Positions 1 to 7,981 of a DNA stretch of 64,000 bases are shown here, one piece after another. Made by a program: the position numbers and the translations under genes. The notes beneath the pieces are model-generated. The model searched no databases and had not been told where the DNA came from. It saw nothing but the letters and a program-made list of their open reading frames with translations. The stretch is from Sulfitobacter sp. SK011 (GTDB taxonomy: Bacteria > Pseudomonadota > Alphaproteobacteria > Rhodobacterales > Rhodobacteraceae). Location: the NCBI RefSeq assembly GCF_003352065.1, contig NZ_CP025803.1:1488001-1552000 (forward strand), in the 5' to 3' direction. Each line of letters starts with the position of its first letter. The first letter of the stretch is position 1.

Positions 1-1
1 T

Positions 2-367
2 CAGTTCGTGGCACACCCACCCGGGTGGCCTGACAATCTCCAGCCCAAAGAAGACTACATTGATTATGATGTGACGATCTGCCAGCCAGATCACCCGCTT
101 GTCGAAGGGATCCGCAGTTTCCGCATCACGTCAGAGCAATACTACATGCTCACTGATCCGTCGAACAACGTTCTGGCAACGACAACATTTTCTGGCGACC
201 ACCTCTGGTGGATCGAGGGCACGGTGATCCCTGTCACGTGGACTCGGCGTTGGGACAAGGGGCGTGTGTTTTACTGCTCGATCGGACATGAGCTGGACGA
301 TCTCAAGGTGCCTGAAGTTACCGAGATGATCCGCCGAGGCGCAGTTTGGGCTGCGGGCGGGACATAG
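2..367 (+). CDS. ThuA-like domain protein, 5' end outside window
   Basis: The reading frame is open at the left edge; a GTG at 8 is in frame but probably internal, because the residues before it (QF) continue the family motif QFVAHP. The visible 120 residues contain the motifs DHPLVEGI, SEQYYMLTDP and KGRVFYCSIGH, typical of the C-terminal half of ThuA proteins (trehalose-utilisation family, glutamine-amidotransferase-like fold). ThuA members often sit with sugar dehydrogenases and ABC sugar transporters, but the upstream context is not visible. The exact substrate is unknown. It is followed convergently by a broken acyl-CoA synthetase. Confidence 0.75.
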   Translation, partial: QFVAHPPGWPDNLQPKEDYIDYDVTICQPDHPLVEGIRSFRITSEQYYMLTDPSNNVLATTTFSGDHLWWIEGTVIPVTWTRRWDKGRVFYCSIGHELDDLKVPEVTEMIRRGAVWAAGGT

Positions 368-475
368 GGATCAATGCAGCGACCTATTTGACCTACAAAA
401 CAGACCATATTTGCAGCGCCAGGCCGCCTACAACCTTTTGAGCGGATGTTACAAACAAGAAAGGTTTGGCTACGT

Positions 476-1548
476 TTATTGGAGTGCTGGTTCAGTTTGT
501 GTAACCATCCCTTGCGCGCGCTCGCGCATGGCAAATTTCTGGATCTTGCCAGTTGAGGTTCTGGCGATGGTCGTAACCACAAACTTTGCCCGAACTTTGT
601 AGGCGGCAAGCCGTTCACGACACCAGATACGCAGTGCCTCGGTGTCGATCTCTTGACCCGGTTTTGTCTCGATGAAGGCGCAGGGTGCTTCGCCCCATTT
701 CTCATGGGGCATGGCGACGACGGCCGCAATTTCAATGGAGGGATAGCTGTAGAGCACTTCTTCCACCTCGATGGAGGAAATGTTTTCGCCGCCTGAAATG
801 ATGATGACCTTCGAGCGGTCCTTGAGCTGGATATAGCCATCTGGATGCGTGACGCCCAAATCACCGGAATGAAACCAGCCACCTTCAAAGGCCGCTTGGG
901 TGGCAGAGGGGTTGCGGAAATAGCCTTTCATCACGACGTTTCCACGAAACATCACCTCGCCCATGGTTACACCGTCACGCGGGACAGGCTGCATGGTTTC
1001 AGGGTCACGCACATCAAGTCCCTCGAGCGGCAGGTAGCGCACGCCCTGACGTGATTTGAGGCGCGCTTGTTCGTTATCAGGCAGCGATGACCAGCTATCG
1101 TGCCAATCGTTCACAGCGGCGGGCCCATAGGTTTCGGTCAACCCGTAAAGGTGGGTCACATCGAAACCCGCCGTTTTCATGTCCGCCAGCAGCTTTTCGG
1201 GCGGCGGGGCGGCGGCGGTAAAGAACTGTACTGTGTGATCAAGCGCGCGTTGCTGATCTGCGGGTGTAGAGATCATCAAGGACATGACAATTGGCGCACC
1301 GCACAGGTGCGTGACCTTCTCATCGGCCAGCGCGTTCCAGATCGGTTGAGCGCGCACCTGGCGCAGGCAAACATGTGTGCCGATGATCGCAGACATGGTC
1401 CACGGGAAGTACCAGCCGTTGCAATGGAACATCGGCAGTGTCCACAGATAGATGGCGTGTTTGGACATCGAGGTAGTCAGCGCGTTGCCATGTGCCAGTA
1501 GGTATGCGCCGCGATGGTGGGACACGACTCCTTTGGGTTCGCCGGTGG
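476..1548 (-). pseudogene. acyl-CoA synthetase (AMP-forming), N-terminal half lost
   Basis: This is the C-terminal two thirds of an ANL-superfamily acyl-CoA synthetase, which activates a carboxylate to its acyl-CoA through an acyl-adenylate. Visible motifs: TTGEPKGVV (tail of the AMP-binding P-loop), YGLTETYGP, GWFHSGDLG, KDRSKVIIISGGENIS and the catalytic lysine region RTSTGKIQK. Only about six codons precede the TTGEPKGVV motif before homology stops; the roughly 150-200 N-terminal residues usual for the family are missing. At 1541-1551 the sequence passes directly into the C-terminal part of a serine recombinase on the other strand. A GTG at 1523-1525 could start a shorter product, but it would lack part of the ATP loop. 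Treated as a pseudogene cut by a mobile element. Confidence 0.85.
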
Positions 1549-2009
1549 TGATCGAGCGTATTGATGCGCAGAAGGATCACTTGCGCATCTCAGCAAACCT
1601 CTCAGTGATCGCGGAGCCGGATGCTGACAACAATCCCATATTGGCGGTATTCGACGTCCAGTTTCAAAAACGTCAAAACGGCCGCGCCAAACCCATCGTG
1701 ATCGCGGCGAACGAGGCTCCGCAACAAGACCCGGATCTCATTGCAATGGTTGCGGATGCAAAGCGATGGACCCGGGAACTCCTTGAGGGAAAAGCCTCGT
1801 CAGTTCAGCAAATTACTGAACGCGAGGGTCTGCGCAGCGGCGCTGTTCGTCGCATCCTACCGCTGGCGTGGCTGGCCCCGGATATCTCATCCGCAATCCG
1901 CAATGGCCGCCAGCCGCAGCATCTCACAGCAAAAACATTGCGCACCCTGCCCGAGCTAGCAACCGATTGGGTAAAACAACGTCAGATTCTTGGATTTGCG
2001 CCATTGTGA
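1548..2009 (+). pseudogene. serine recombinase, C-terminal fragment
   Basis: About 153 codons match, by eye at roughly 70 percent identity, the last part of the complete recombinase at 38886-40571. Shared blocks include QKRQNGRAKPIVIAA, ITEREGLRSG and ILPLAWLAPDIS. The catalytic resolvase domain is absent. The frame is open leftwards to 1452, but those codons lie on the antisense of the acyl-CoA synthetase and show no relation to the recombinase. It marks the surviving end of an integrated element whose other end is lost or outside the window. Confidence 0.9.
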
Positions 2010-2220
2010 TTTTGCTAAAAGGCCCAAGACCTCACTCGTAATTACACCGCAGAGACTCTCCCTGAATTAGCTCTAAGATGGCTCAAATCAGAGACGGATT
2101 GCGAGGTCTCTGGCGCTGAAAATCTCCCTAATCAGCTGAAATATAAACACTATTTCGAGCGTGTGTGCTGTCGGTGGTTTTAGGGAGACTGAGTGGTGGT
2201 GGTTGCAGTCTGCGTCGAAC
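2010..2220 (+). repeat. recombinase 3' flank, copy 1
   Basis: The 200 bp after the recombinase fragment resemble the 200 bp after the complete recombinase at 40572-40757. Shared words in the same order are CAAGACCTCAC, GAGGTCTCTGGCGC, CTGAAATATAAA, TGTCGGTG, TTTTAGG and AGTGGTGG. In copy 2 this block abuts the 3' end of tRNA-Tyr. It therefore looks like the conserved terminus, and possibly the attachment-side arm, of this recombinase family's element. No gene is seen. Confidence 0.7.
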
Positions 2221-2238
2221 CCGTCTCTGGTTTGAAAT

Positions 2239-2437
2239 CCCTGTTTACAGGGAATTTACAGGGAAATTCCGAGTAATTGGCCTGAATTTGGTGATTTTGA
2301 ATGATTTCCGCGCTGTTTATCGACGTGTTTTCAGCAGTTTGAGTGCCAATTCCCTGTTCTTTTAATAACAGGGAATTGGGTTTTAAGAACAGGGATTTTT
2401 CAGGCGACAACAGGGATTGTGTGGGAGTTAACAGGGA
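2239..2437. repeat. array of CCCTGTT / AACAGGG words
   Basis: About eight copies of the word (A)ACAGGGA or its complement TCCCTGTT lie in 200 bp, near 2239, 2247, 2256, 2351, 2367, 2388, 2409 and 2430. Several form facing pairs, for example TCCCTGTTTACAGGGA at the left and TTCCCTGTT...AACAGGGAA around 2350-2375. The gene-free stretch 2010-2449 otherwise holds nothing coding. The array lies directly after the ImmA gene's stop codon. Possible roles are protein-binding iterons or a recombination or replication site of the element. The pattern is directly visible; the role is inference. Confidence 0.75.
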
Positions 2438-2449
2438 AGCTGGCGGCAT

Positions 2450-3310
2450 TCATCGAAACTTTGGCGCACTCAGTTCGTACAGGCCACCGTTATCATTATC
2501 GTCTTCATCCGGCACGTCCGCCCAGAGCAGCGTGACCGCATGGCCGGATGGGCTCAGTCTTGTTTGTTCGAACAGCTCGATGTTTGATCGATTTGTCCAG
2601 GCGATCGGGTTCGTGTCGACGAATGTGCTGAACTCACCAGAGCTCTTCGCCACGATCTTGGAGGCCACGCTAAGTGAGGATAATCGTTCTCCCCGTTTGC
2701 ACGTGATCCAAGGAAATCCATCGCCAGAAACCCAATATCGGATATGTCCATCCTTTGACCAGACGGCAGCAAGGCATTCTGGGCGTCGTTCCACCAGGTG
2801 CCGAATGACGGCCTCTAAACTAACATTCAAGTGGTCTCGAAGTTGTTGAGCATCCTTCAACTCAGGATCCTGCGAGAGCAGTGCATCAAAGAGGGACGGA
2901 GGGGCCAACAAGTTGATGGCAAACTGGTTGGCTTCGCGCTCCTGACGCATGTGCATCTGCGCTTTGCGGGTTTCGCGCATATCCTGAGCACTGCATAGGA
3001 ATCCAGTCGGACCAAAAAGCTTATGTCGCTCAATCAAAAAGTGCCCTAGCTCATGGGCGATAGTGAACCTCGCCCTTCGGTTTCCACGCTTCGTATTTGC
3101 CAAGATTGATCCGCGGCTGCGCACCCGGTCGGTGAGCAACATGCCTTCAAACCCATAAAACCGTTGTGTACATATTTCGGTAATGTCCAAGGCTTTGGCG
3201 ATACTGATAACCGGAACAGGTGGTTCGATTTCCCCAAGTTGCTTATGCACGGCTTGGGCAATCGCTCTCGGCGCGTGAATATCGGCTAGATCAATACGAT
3301 CGAGATGCAA
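2450..3310 (-). CDS. ImmA/IrrE-family metallo-endopeptidase
   Basis: A 286-residue protein with the zincin motif HELGH followed by FLIERHK (about residues 85-96), the hallmark of the ImmA/IrrE (COG2856) family. ImmA of ICEBs1 cleaves the repressor ImmR to de-repress an element. Its start lies 3 bp after the stop of the XRE regulator gene, so the two are co-transcribed. The C-terminal part (about 170-286) has no motif I recognise. The likely role is cleavage or sensing linked to the neighbouring XRE repressor; the substrate is inferred only from the pairing. Confidence 0.88.
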   Translation of the reverse strand: MHLDRIDLADIHAPRAIAQAVHKQLGEIEPPVPVISIAKALDITEICTQRFYGFEGMLLTDRVRSRGSILANTKRGNRRARFTIAHELGHFLIERHKLFGPTGFLCSAQDMRETRKAQMHMRQEREANQFAINLLAPPSLFDALLSQDPELKDAQQLRDHLNVSLEAVIRHLVERRPECLAAVWSKDGHIRYWVSGDGFPWITCKRGERLSSLSVASKIVAKSSGEFSTFVDTNPIAWTNRSNIELFEQTRLSPSGHAVTLLWADVPDEDDNDNGGLYELSAPKFR

Positions 3311-3313
3311 TAC

Positions 3314-3643
3314 TTATCCAGACTTTGCAGACCGCTCTTTCAGAGCCTTGACCATTTGTTCGACAACCGATCGATCACCCTCGGATAAATTTTCAAATCC
3401 ACGATGCAGACGCTCGATCTGAAGCGCCTCCGCACCCGGTTCTTCTTCCTCGCCAACCAGCGCGTCAATGCTAACACCGAAATGTGTGGCTAGGTTGCGC
3501 ACCAAATCGAATGACGGGTTTTTGCTGTGACCCTTCTCAAGTTCCCAGATGTGTGCCTTTGAAATGCCAGCGGCATCCGCCACGGCCTGTAAAGATTGCC
3601 CGCTTTTCTGGCGCAGGCTGAACAAGCGTTCACCGATCTGCAT
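3314..3643 (-). CDS. XRE-family transcriptional regulator
   Basis: A 109-residue protein with an N-terminal helix-turn-helix (about 5-62: SLQAVADAAGISKAHIWELE) and an acidic middle (GEEEEPGAE). It is the first gene of a two-gene unit with the ImmA-type protease. Family knowledge makes it a repressor of an element's genes. The divergent intergenic region contains a perfect palindrome at 3730-3750, the natural candidate for its operator. The palindrome lies nearer the methyltransferase gene (25 bp from its start) than this gene, so control of the methyltransferase seems the main effect. Confidence 0.88.
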   Translation of the reverse strand: MQIGERLFSLRQKSGQSLQAVADAAGISKAHIWELEKGHSKNPSFDLVRNLATHFGVSIDALVGEEEEPGAEALQIERLHRGFENLSEGDRSVVEQMVKALKERSAKSG

Positions 3644-3729
3644 GATTGCCCTCCGTTAGATCTGTCGGACACACATATACACCCAAGATTGACGGAATGC
3701 CAGAAGTAAGATAAATCAGACATCAGAGT

Positions 3730-3750
3730 CCGATGGAATGATTCCATCGG
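3730..3750. promoter_or_regulatory. perfect 21-bp palindrome, candidate XRE operator
   Basis: Half-sites CCGATGGAAT and ATTCCATCGG are perfect inverted repeats around a single central G. The site lies in the divergent region between the XRE/ImmA pair and the ParB-methyltransferase, upstream of a strong ribosome-binding site (AAGGAGGT, 3762-3769). Position and symmetry suggest an operator; which protein binds is inference. Confidence 0.7.
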
Positions 3751-3774
3751 CGAGTAGTAAAGAAGGAGGTCTAA

Positions 3775-5076
3775 ATGGCCCCGCAGAACATAGAAGGGAT
3801 CGCAATCAGCGACCTCACCCCCTGGGCCAACAACGCCCGGACGCATTCCAGGAAACAAATCCGGCAGATTGCCGACAGCATTGAAACCTTCGGATTTACC
3901 AACCCGGTGCTGATTGACGAGAAGCGCATGATCCTTGCAGGACACGGCCGGGTGGAAGGGGCAAAGCTCCTTGGTATGACGGAGGTGCCGTGCCTGCGGC
4001 TTGATCATATGAATGAGGACGCGAAGCGGGCTTATGTGTTGGCGGATAACAAATTGGCGCTGAATGCGGGTTGGGACGAAGATCTGCTGGCAGCGGAACT
4101 TGGCGCGTTGATGTCTGCGGATCTTGACTTTGATGTCTCGATCACCGGCTTTTCCATTCCCGAGATAGATGGTGTGCTGGAGGCGGTGGCACCAGAAGAG
4201 CCGGGTGATCCGGATGACGATGTCCTTCCTCGCGAGGCACTAGCACGCGCCCGACTGGGGGATGTCTGGCAACTTGGGCGGCACCGACTGATTTGTGGGG
4301 ATGCTCTTGATCCGGCGGTCATTGGTGAATTGATGGAGGGCGAGGTCGCGCGTATGGTGTTCAGCGATCCGCCGTATAACGTGCCGATCGATGGTCATGT
4401 CGGTAATTCTGGTAAGGTCCAGCATCGTGAGTTTGCGATGGCCTCGGGTGAGATGAGCGAGGCCGAGTTCACTGGCTTTCTGGAACGCGCATTCCGCAAC
4501 CTCGCGGATCACAGTGCCGATGGATCGATCCACTTCATCTGCATGGACTGGCGTCACATGTCCGAAATTATAGCAGCGGGGAAGGGGGTCTACTCTGAAA
4601 TCAAGAACCTAATTGTCTGGGCCAAGGACAATGGTGGCATGGGCACCTTCTACCGCTCGCGCCACGAGTTGATCTTCGCCTTCAAGAACGGCACAGCCTC
4701 GCACATCAACAACTTCGAGCTGGGGCAGCACGGACGTTACCGTACCAACGTTTGGGAATACCGTGGTGTGAACAGCCGCCATGCGGGCCGCATGGAAGAG
4801 CTGGCACTGCATCCTACAGTGAAGCCGGTGCAGATGATTGCCGATGCAATCCGGGATGTCTCGGCTCGCGGTGACATCGTGCTGGATATCTTTGGCGGGT
4901 CTGGCTCGACATTGATCGCAGCGGAAAAGACCGGTCGACGCGGATATCTCTGTGAGATTGACCCGATCTATTGCGATCGTATTCTGGCTCGTTGGGAAGC
5001 GTATGCCAAAGATGAGGCAGAACAGTTGGTCTGTGGCTGGCCGTTGCCGGAACAGGCGCTGGAGGCAGCAGAATGA
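3775..5076 (+). CDS. ParB-like domain plus DNA methyltransferase (N4/N6, beta order)
   Basis: A 433-residue fusion. Residues about 5-100 form a ParB/Srx-like domain (NNARTHSRKQIRQIADSI, AGHGRVEGAK). Residues about 170-425 form a DNA-amino methyltransferase with catalytic motif DPPY at 198-201 preceding the SAM-binding motif FGGSGS from 373, the order of beta-class enzymes, and HPTVKPVQM just before it. It would transfer a methyl group to the exocyclic amine of adenine or cytosine. This ParB-MTase architecture is common on alphaproteobacterial prophages and islands, often without a restriction partner; none is seen here. It overlaps the next gene by ATGA. The start at 3775 is fixed by AAGGAGGT six bases upstream. 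Confidence 0.92.
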   Translation: MAPQNIEGIAISDLTPWANNARTHSRKQIRQIADSIETFGFTNPVLIDEKRMILAGHGRVEGAKLLGMTEVPCLRLDHMNEDAKRAYVLADNKLALNAGWDEDLLAAELGALMSADLDFDVSITGFSIPEIDGVLEAVAPEEPGDPDDDVLPREALARARLGDVWQLGRHRLICGDALDPAVIGELMEGEVARMVFSDPPYNVPIDGHVGNSGKVQHREFAMASGEMSEAEFTGFLERAFRNLADHSADGSIHFICMDWRHMSEIIAAGKGVYSEIKNLIVWAKDNGGMGTFYRSRHELIFAFKNGTASHINNFELGQHGRYRTNVWEYRGVNSRHAGRMEELALHPTVKPVQMIADAIRDVSARGDIVLDIFGGSGSTLIAAEKTGRRGYLCEIDPIYCDRILARWEAYAKDEAEQLVCGWPLPEQALEAAE

Positions 5077-5789
5077 GTGGGAATAAGATCAAGCTGCCAG
5101 TGCATAAGCCGGCAAATGACAAAACCGTGGGCTACGGCAAACCCCCTGTTGCCACCCGGTTCAAGCCTGGACAATCGGGCAATCCAAGAGGTCGCCCTAG
5201 GGGCGCAAAAAACAAACGTCCCAAGCTCAGTGAGGAGCGGCTGAAGGGGATCATCCTCGACGAAGCCTATCGGGATATCACTGTGCGGGATGGGGTCCAC
5301 AACGTGACCATCCCGATGGCGCAGGCTGTCATGCGATCGTTGTCAGTCAACGCCGCGAAAGGCCAGCACCGCGCACAGCGGCTCTTTGCCGAGATGCTGT
5401 CCACAACAGAGCGTCAAAACAAGCAGCTGGCGGACGAATGGTTATGCACGGCCATGGATTACAAGATCGAGTGGGACCAGGAGCTGGACCGACGCACGAG
5501 ATTTGGCATCACGGACCTGCCAGATCCAGTGCCCCATCCAGATCACATCAAGATCGACATGAACACCGGCGAGCCGTGGGTGGCAGGCCCGATGACCGAG
5601 GAAGAACAGGCCGAGCTTGATATGTGGCTATCAAAGCGGGAAAGCTGGGAGGAGGATCTCGCGGCATATAAGGCCGATCTGGAAGCCGAAGACGACGATG
5701 GCGTCAGGCAGATCATTCGCGATGAAATCAAACATGCTGAAAGAATATTGGGAATCATAGAAACACTGACTGCCAGGTTTGGGCGGTGA
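5073..5789 (+). CDS. DUF5681 domain protein
   Basis: A 238-residue protein whose N-terminal motif FKPGQSGNPRGRPRGAKNK (about 30-48) defines DUF5681, a basic segment found in proteins next to ParB-methyltransferases and recombinases on mobile elements. The rest is charged and helical (for example ESWEEDLAAYKADLEAEDD near 190-210). Its start overlaps the methyltransferase stop by 4 bp, so the two are translationally coupled. Some relatives lie where a small terminase would be, which would suggest DNA binding, but no function is established. The IS1182-type element lies 95 bp downstream and may have displaced further genes of this module. Confidence 0.8.
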   Translation: MSGNKIKLPVHKPANDKTVGYGKPPVATRFKPGQSGNPRGRPRGAKNKRPKLSEERLKGIILDEAYRDITVRDGVHNVTIPMAQAVMRSLSVNAAKGQHRAQRLFAEMLSTTERQNKQLADEWLCTAMDYKIEWDQELDRRTRFGITDLPDPVPHPDHIKIDMNTGEPWVAGPMTEEEQAELDMWLSKRESWEEDLAAYKADLEAEDDDGVRQIIRDEIKHAERILGIIETLTARFGR

Positions 5790-5883
5790 GTTTCCCGAAA
5801 GAGCGGTTCGAAACCTCGTTATTGAATGGCGGCTTCCGGTTTCACATCCAACATTGGGACAAACTGCAGCGAATGCCGGGTTC

Positions 5884-7440
5884 GAGCCGATTTCGTTGAA
5901 AAACCCGCTGTTTTCGGCGTTGCTTTCTGAGCTAGTGCGTTGATTTTTTTGAGGGTCCGATGTTTGGTCCTGTTCTTAGCCAGTGGCGGGGACCATTGGC
6001 TTGAGTTTTGCCAGTTTCCGGAGGTTCTGGGCGGTGGCAGCGAGGGTAAATTCGTCTTGGACGCCACATGGTCCTCGTAGTCGGACGCGAGCCAAGCCGA
6101 GGATGCGTTTGAGATGTGCAAACAACATCTCGACCTTTTTGCGCCGTCTCTGAGCCGTTGGATTGAAGTCGGAGGCTGTGCACAGTCGGGCGAAGTCCCT
6201 GACGATCTCGTATTCTTCTCGGTTGACGGAGCGCGTTGCTGTGTTTGGGCAGCATTTGGGCTTTGATGGACATGTCTGGCAATCGAGTTTCAGGCTGCGA
6301 TACTGTCGGCGGCCAGCCTTGGCTTTGTGCCTTTTGGGGTCAGAGTAATTTCGCCGGGTATGACGCAGCTCTTTTCCTTCCGGGCAAATGTATCGGTCAT
6401 TGTCTTCGTCCCAAGTGAAGTCAGACCGCGACCAAGTGCCATCCTTGCGCTTTGAATGGTCAAAGACAGGGATGAACGGGAGAATTTTCCGTTTGAGCGT
6501 TAACCAAACGAGATTGTCAGACGAACCGTAAGCCGTATCCGCCGCAACCCAATCCGGCTTCAGGCCAAAGCGGTCTTCTGTGCGATCAATCATTTTGCGC
6601 ATCGCACCGACCTCTGCCTGCCGGATCGACCGGCTGACGTCCACATCCATGATGATCCCGTGATCTGTGTCGATGAGGTAATTGTCTGAATACGCAAAGA
6701 AAGCGGGGCCTTTACGCGCGGCAGTCCATTGGCTGGCCGGATCGGCATGAGCGGTGAACTTGGGTGTTGTCTCGCTGGCACCACCAAAGGCTGCGTCGTC
6801 AAGAACGTCGAGGTATTCACGCACCGCGCGCGGCGCATCTGCTGCTGTGACCTCCCGAGCGGCCCAGTCTTGTGGGTTGCTGGAATTCTGCTTCTGAACA
6901 TCAGCGCTGATCAAGCTGGCATCGACGGCGAAGCCTTCGCCACCAACAAGGCCCTCTTCTATACAGCGCGCAACTGTTGTCTCGAAAACATGACGCAGCA
7001 AGTCACTCTCGCGGAAACGGCCGTGGCGGTTCTTTGAAAAGGTAGAATGATCAGGAATGCGATCGCTTAAATCGAGGTGGCAAAACCAGCGATACGCCAA
7101 GTTCAAGTGCACCTCTTCACAAAGGCGGCGTTCAGACCGGATACCGAAGCAATAACCGGCCAGTAACATTCGGATCAGCAACTCTGGATCGATCGACGGG
7201 CGGCCTGTGTGACTATAGAAATTTGCCAAATGCCCCCGAATACTGCTGAGATCAAGATGTCGGTCAATCGAGCGCAATAGATGATCTTGTGGAACATGAT
7301 CTTCCAGCGAGAACTCATAGAACAACGACCCTTGCGCTTCCTGCTTCGGTCCCATCATCGCCAATCCTCCCGCTCAATACAGGAATTGAATCAGCGACTT
7401 GCCTACGGATCAAGGAATAGTTTTTCAACGACATCAGCCC
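5884..7440 (-). mobile_element. IS1182-type insertion sequence, complete
   Basis: Imperfect terminal inverted repeats lie at 5884-5904 and 7420-7440 (18 of 21 positions match; core TCGTTGAAAAAC) around one transposase gene, giving about 1,557 bp. The same terminal word TTTTGTTGAAAAA marks the truncated copy at 14975 and the MITE-like element at 36955. I see no convincing target duplication. The exact ends could be a few bases further out. Confidence 0.8.
5976..7358 (-). CDS. IS1182-type transposase
   Basis: A transposase of about 460 residues with the IS1182-type N-terminal domain (FYEFSLEDHVPQDHLLRSID; YSHTGRPSIDPELLIRMLL), a DDE core (VDASLISAD; VAADTAYGS; C-terminal KVEMLFAHLKR with the expected E) and a Cys-rich patch (CQTCPSKPKCCP). 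I place the start at the ATG at 7358, which has GGGAGGA upstream; an in-frame TTG at 7364 is the alternative. All motifs are intact, so this copy may be active. It lies between the DUF5681 gene and the RidA gene and separates accessory DNA from the catabolic operon. Confidence 0.92.
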   Translation of the reverse strand: MMGPKQEAQGSLFYEFSLEDHVPQDHLLRSIDRHLDLSSIRGHLANFYSHTGRPSIDPELLIRMLLAGYCFGIRSERRLCEEVHLNLAYRWFCHLDLSDRIPDHSTFSKNRHGRFRESDLLRHVFETTVARCIEEGLVGGEGFAVDASLISADVQKQNSSNPQDWAAREVTAADAPRAVREYLDVLDDAAFGGASETTPKFTAHADPASQWTAARKGPAFFAYSDNYLIDTDHGIIMDVDVSRSIRQAEVGAMRKMIDRTEDRFGLKPDWVAADTAYGSSDNLVWLTLKRKILPFIPVFDHSKRKDGTWSRSDFTWDEDNDRYICPEGKELRHTRRNYSDPKRHKAKAGRRQYRSLKLDCQTCPSKPKCCPNTATRSVNREEYEIVRDFARLCTASDFNPTAQRRRKKVEMLFAHLKRILGLARVRLRGPCGVQDEFTLAATAQNLRKLAKLKPMVPATG

Positions 7441-7601
7441 AATCTGTGAATTTGATTTTCTTGCTGCGCGCGCTCGCAGCACCAAAATTGCCGCAGGTGC
7501 ATAGTCATTCGCGCTGCAAAGCGGTGGGAAGAACCAGCCATTCAAGAAAGGCTAGGTAGAATGAATTTGTGAAACCACACAGCTTGTGTTGATACGAGGT
7601 T

Positions 7602-7973
7602 TTAGAACTTGTTCAACTTAGTCGAGGAGGTCGATAAGCACGCAGCGGTTACGATGATTTCGACCTTGAGCTCCGAACGGGCAAGCTTTGCTTCACCGCA
7701 GGCGCGGGCGGGGGCGTAGCCTTCGGGAACCCACGCGTCCCAGACGGCGTTCATTTCGGCGAAATCCGCCATATCGGCGAGCCAGACAATCGCCTGCAGC
7801 ATCTGCGCGCGCGATGACCCGGCCTTTTCCAGCAGGGCGTCAACGCGCGACAGGCAGTCGCGGGTTTGTTCGGTGACTGTGGCACCTTCTCCGACCTGTC
7901 CGCACAGGTAGGCCACACCGTTGTGCTTGACGATCTTGCTCATCCGCGCGCTGGTTTCGATCCGTTCGATCAT
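7602..7973 (-). CDS. RidA/YjgF-family protein
   Basis: A 123-residue RidA-like protein. Family members hydrolyse reactive enamine/imine intermediates to keto acids and ammonia. The C-terminal signature [12 protein letters not shown] with its preceding Arg and the Glu is present. The last eleven residues ([11 protein letters not shown]) extend past the usual end, perhaps because sequence near the IS was rearranged. It is the last gene of the oxidase operon, 8 bp after the FAD subunit. Since amino-acid oxidases release imines, a role in clearing the imine product is a reasonable inference. Confidence 0.85.
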   Translation of the reverse strand: MIERIETSARMSKIVKHNGVAYLCGQVGEGATVTEQTRDCLSRVDALLEKAGSSRAQMLQAIVWLADMADFAEMNAVWDAWVPEGYAPARACGEAKLARSELKVEIIVTAACLSTSSTKLNKF

Positions 7974-7981
7974 GGGCTCTC

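Noticed and set aside
2239..2437. CRISPR array
   Set aside because: The repeated words are only 7-8 bp, irregularly spaced and in both orientations; there are no cas genes.
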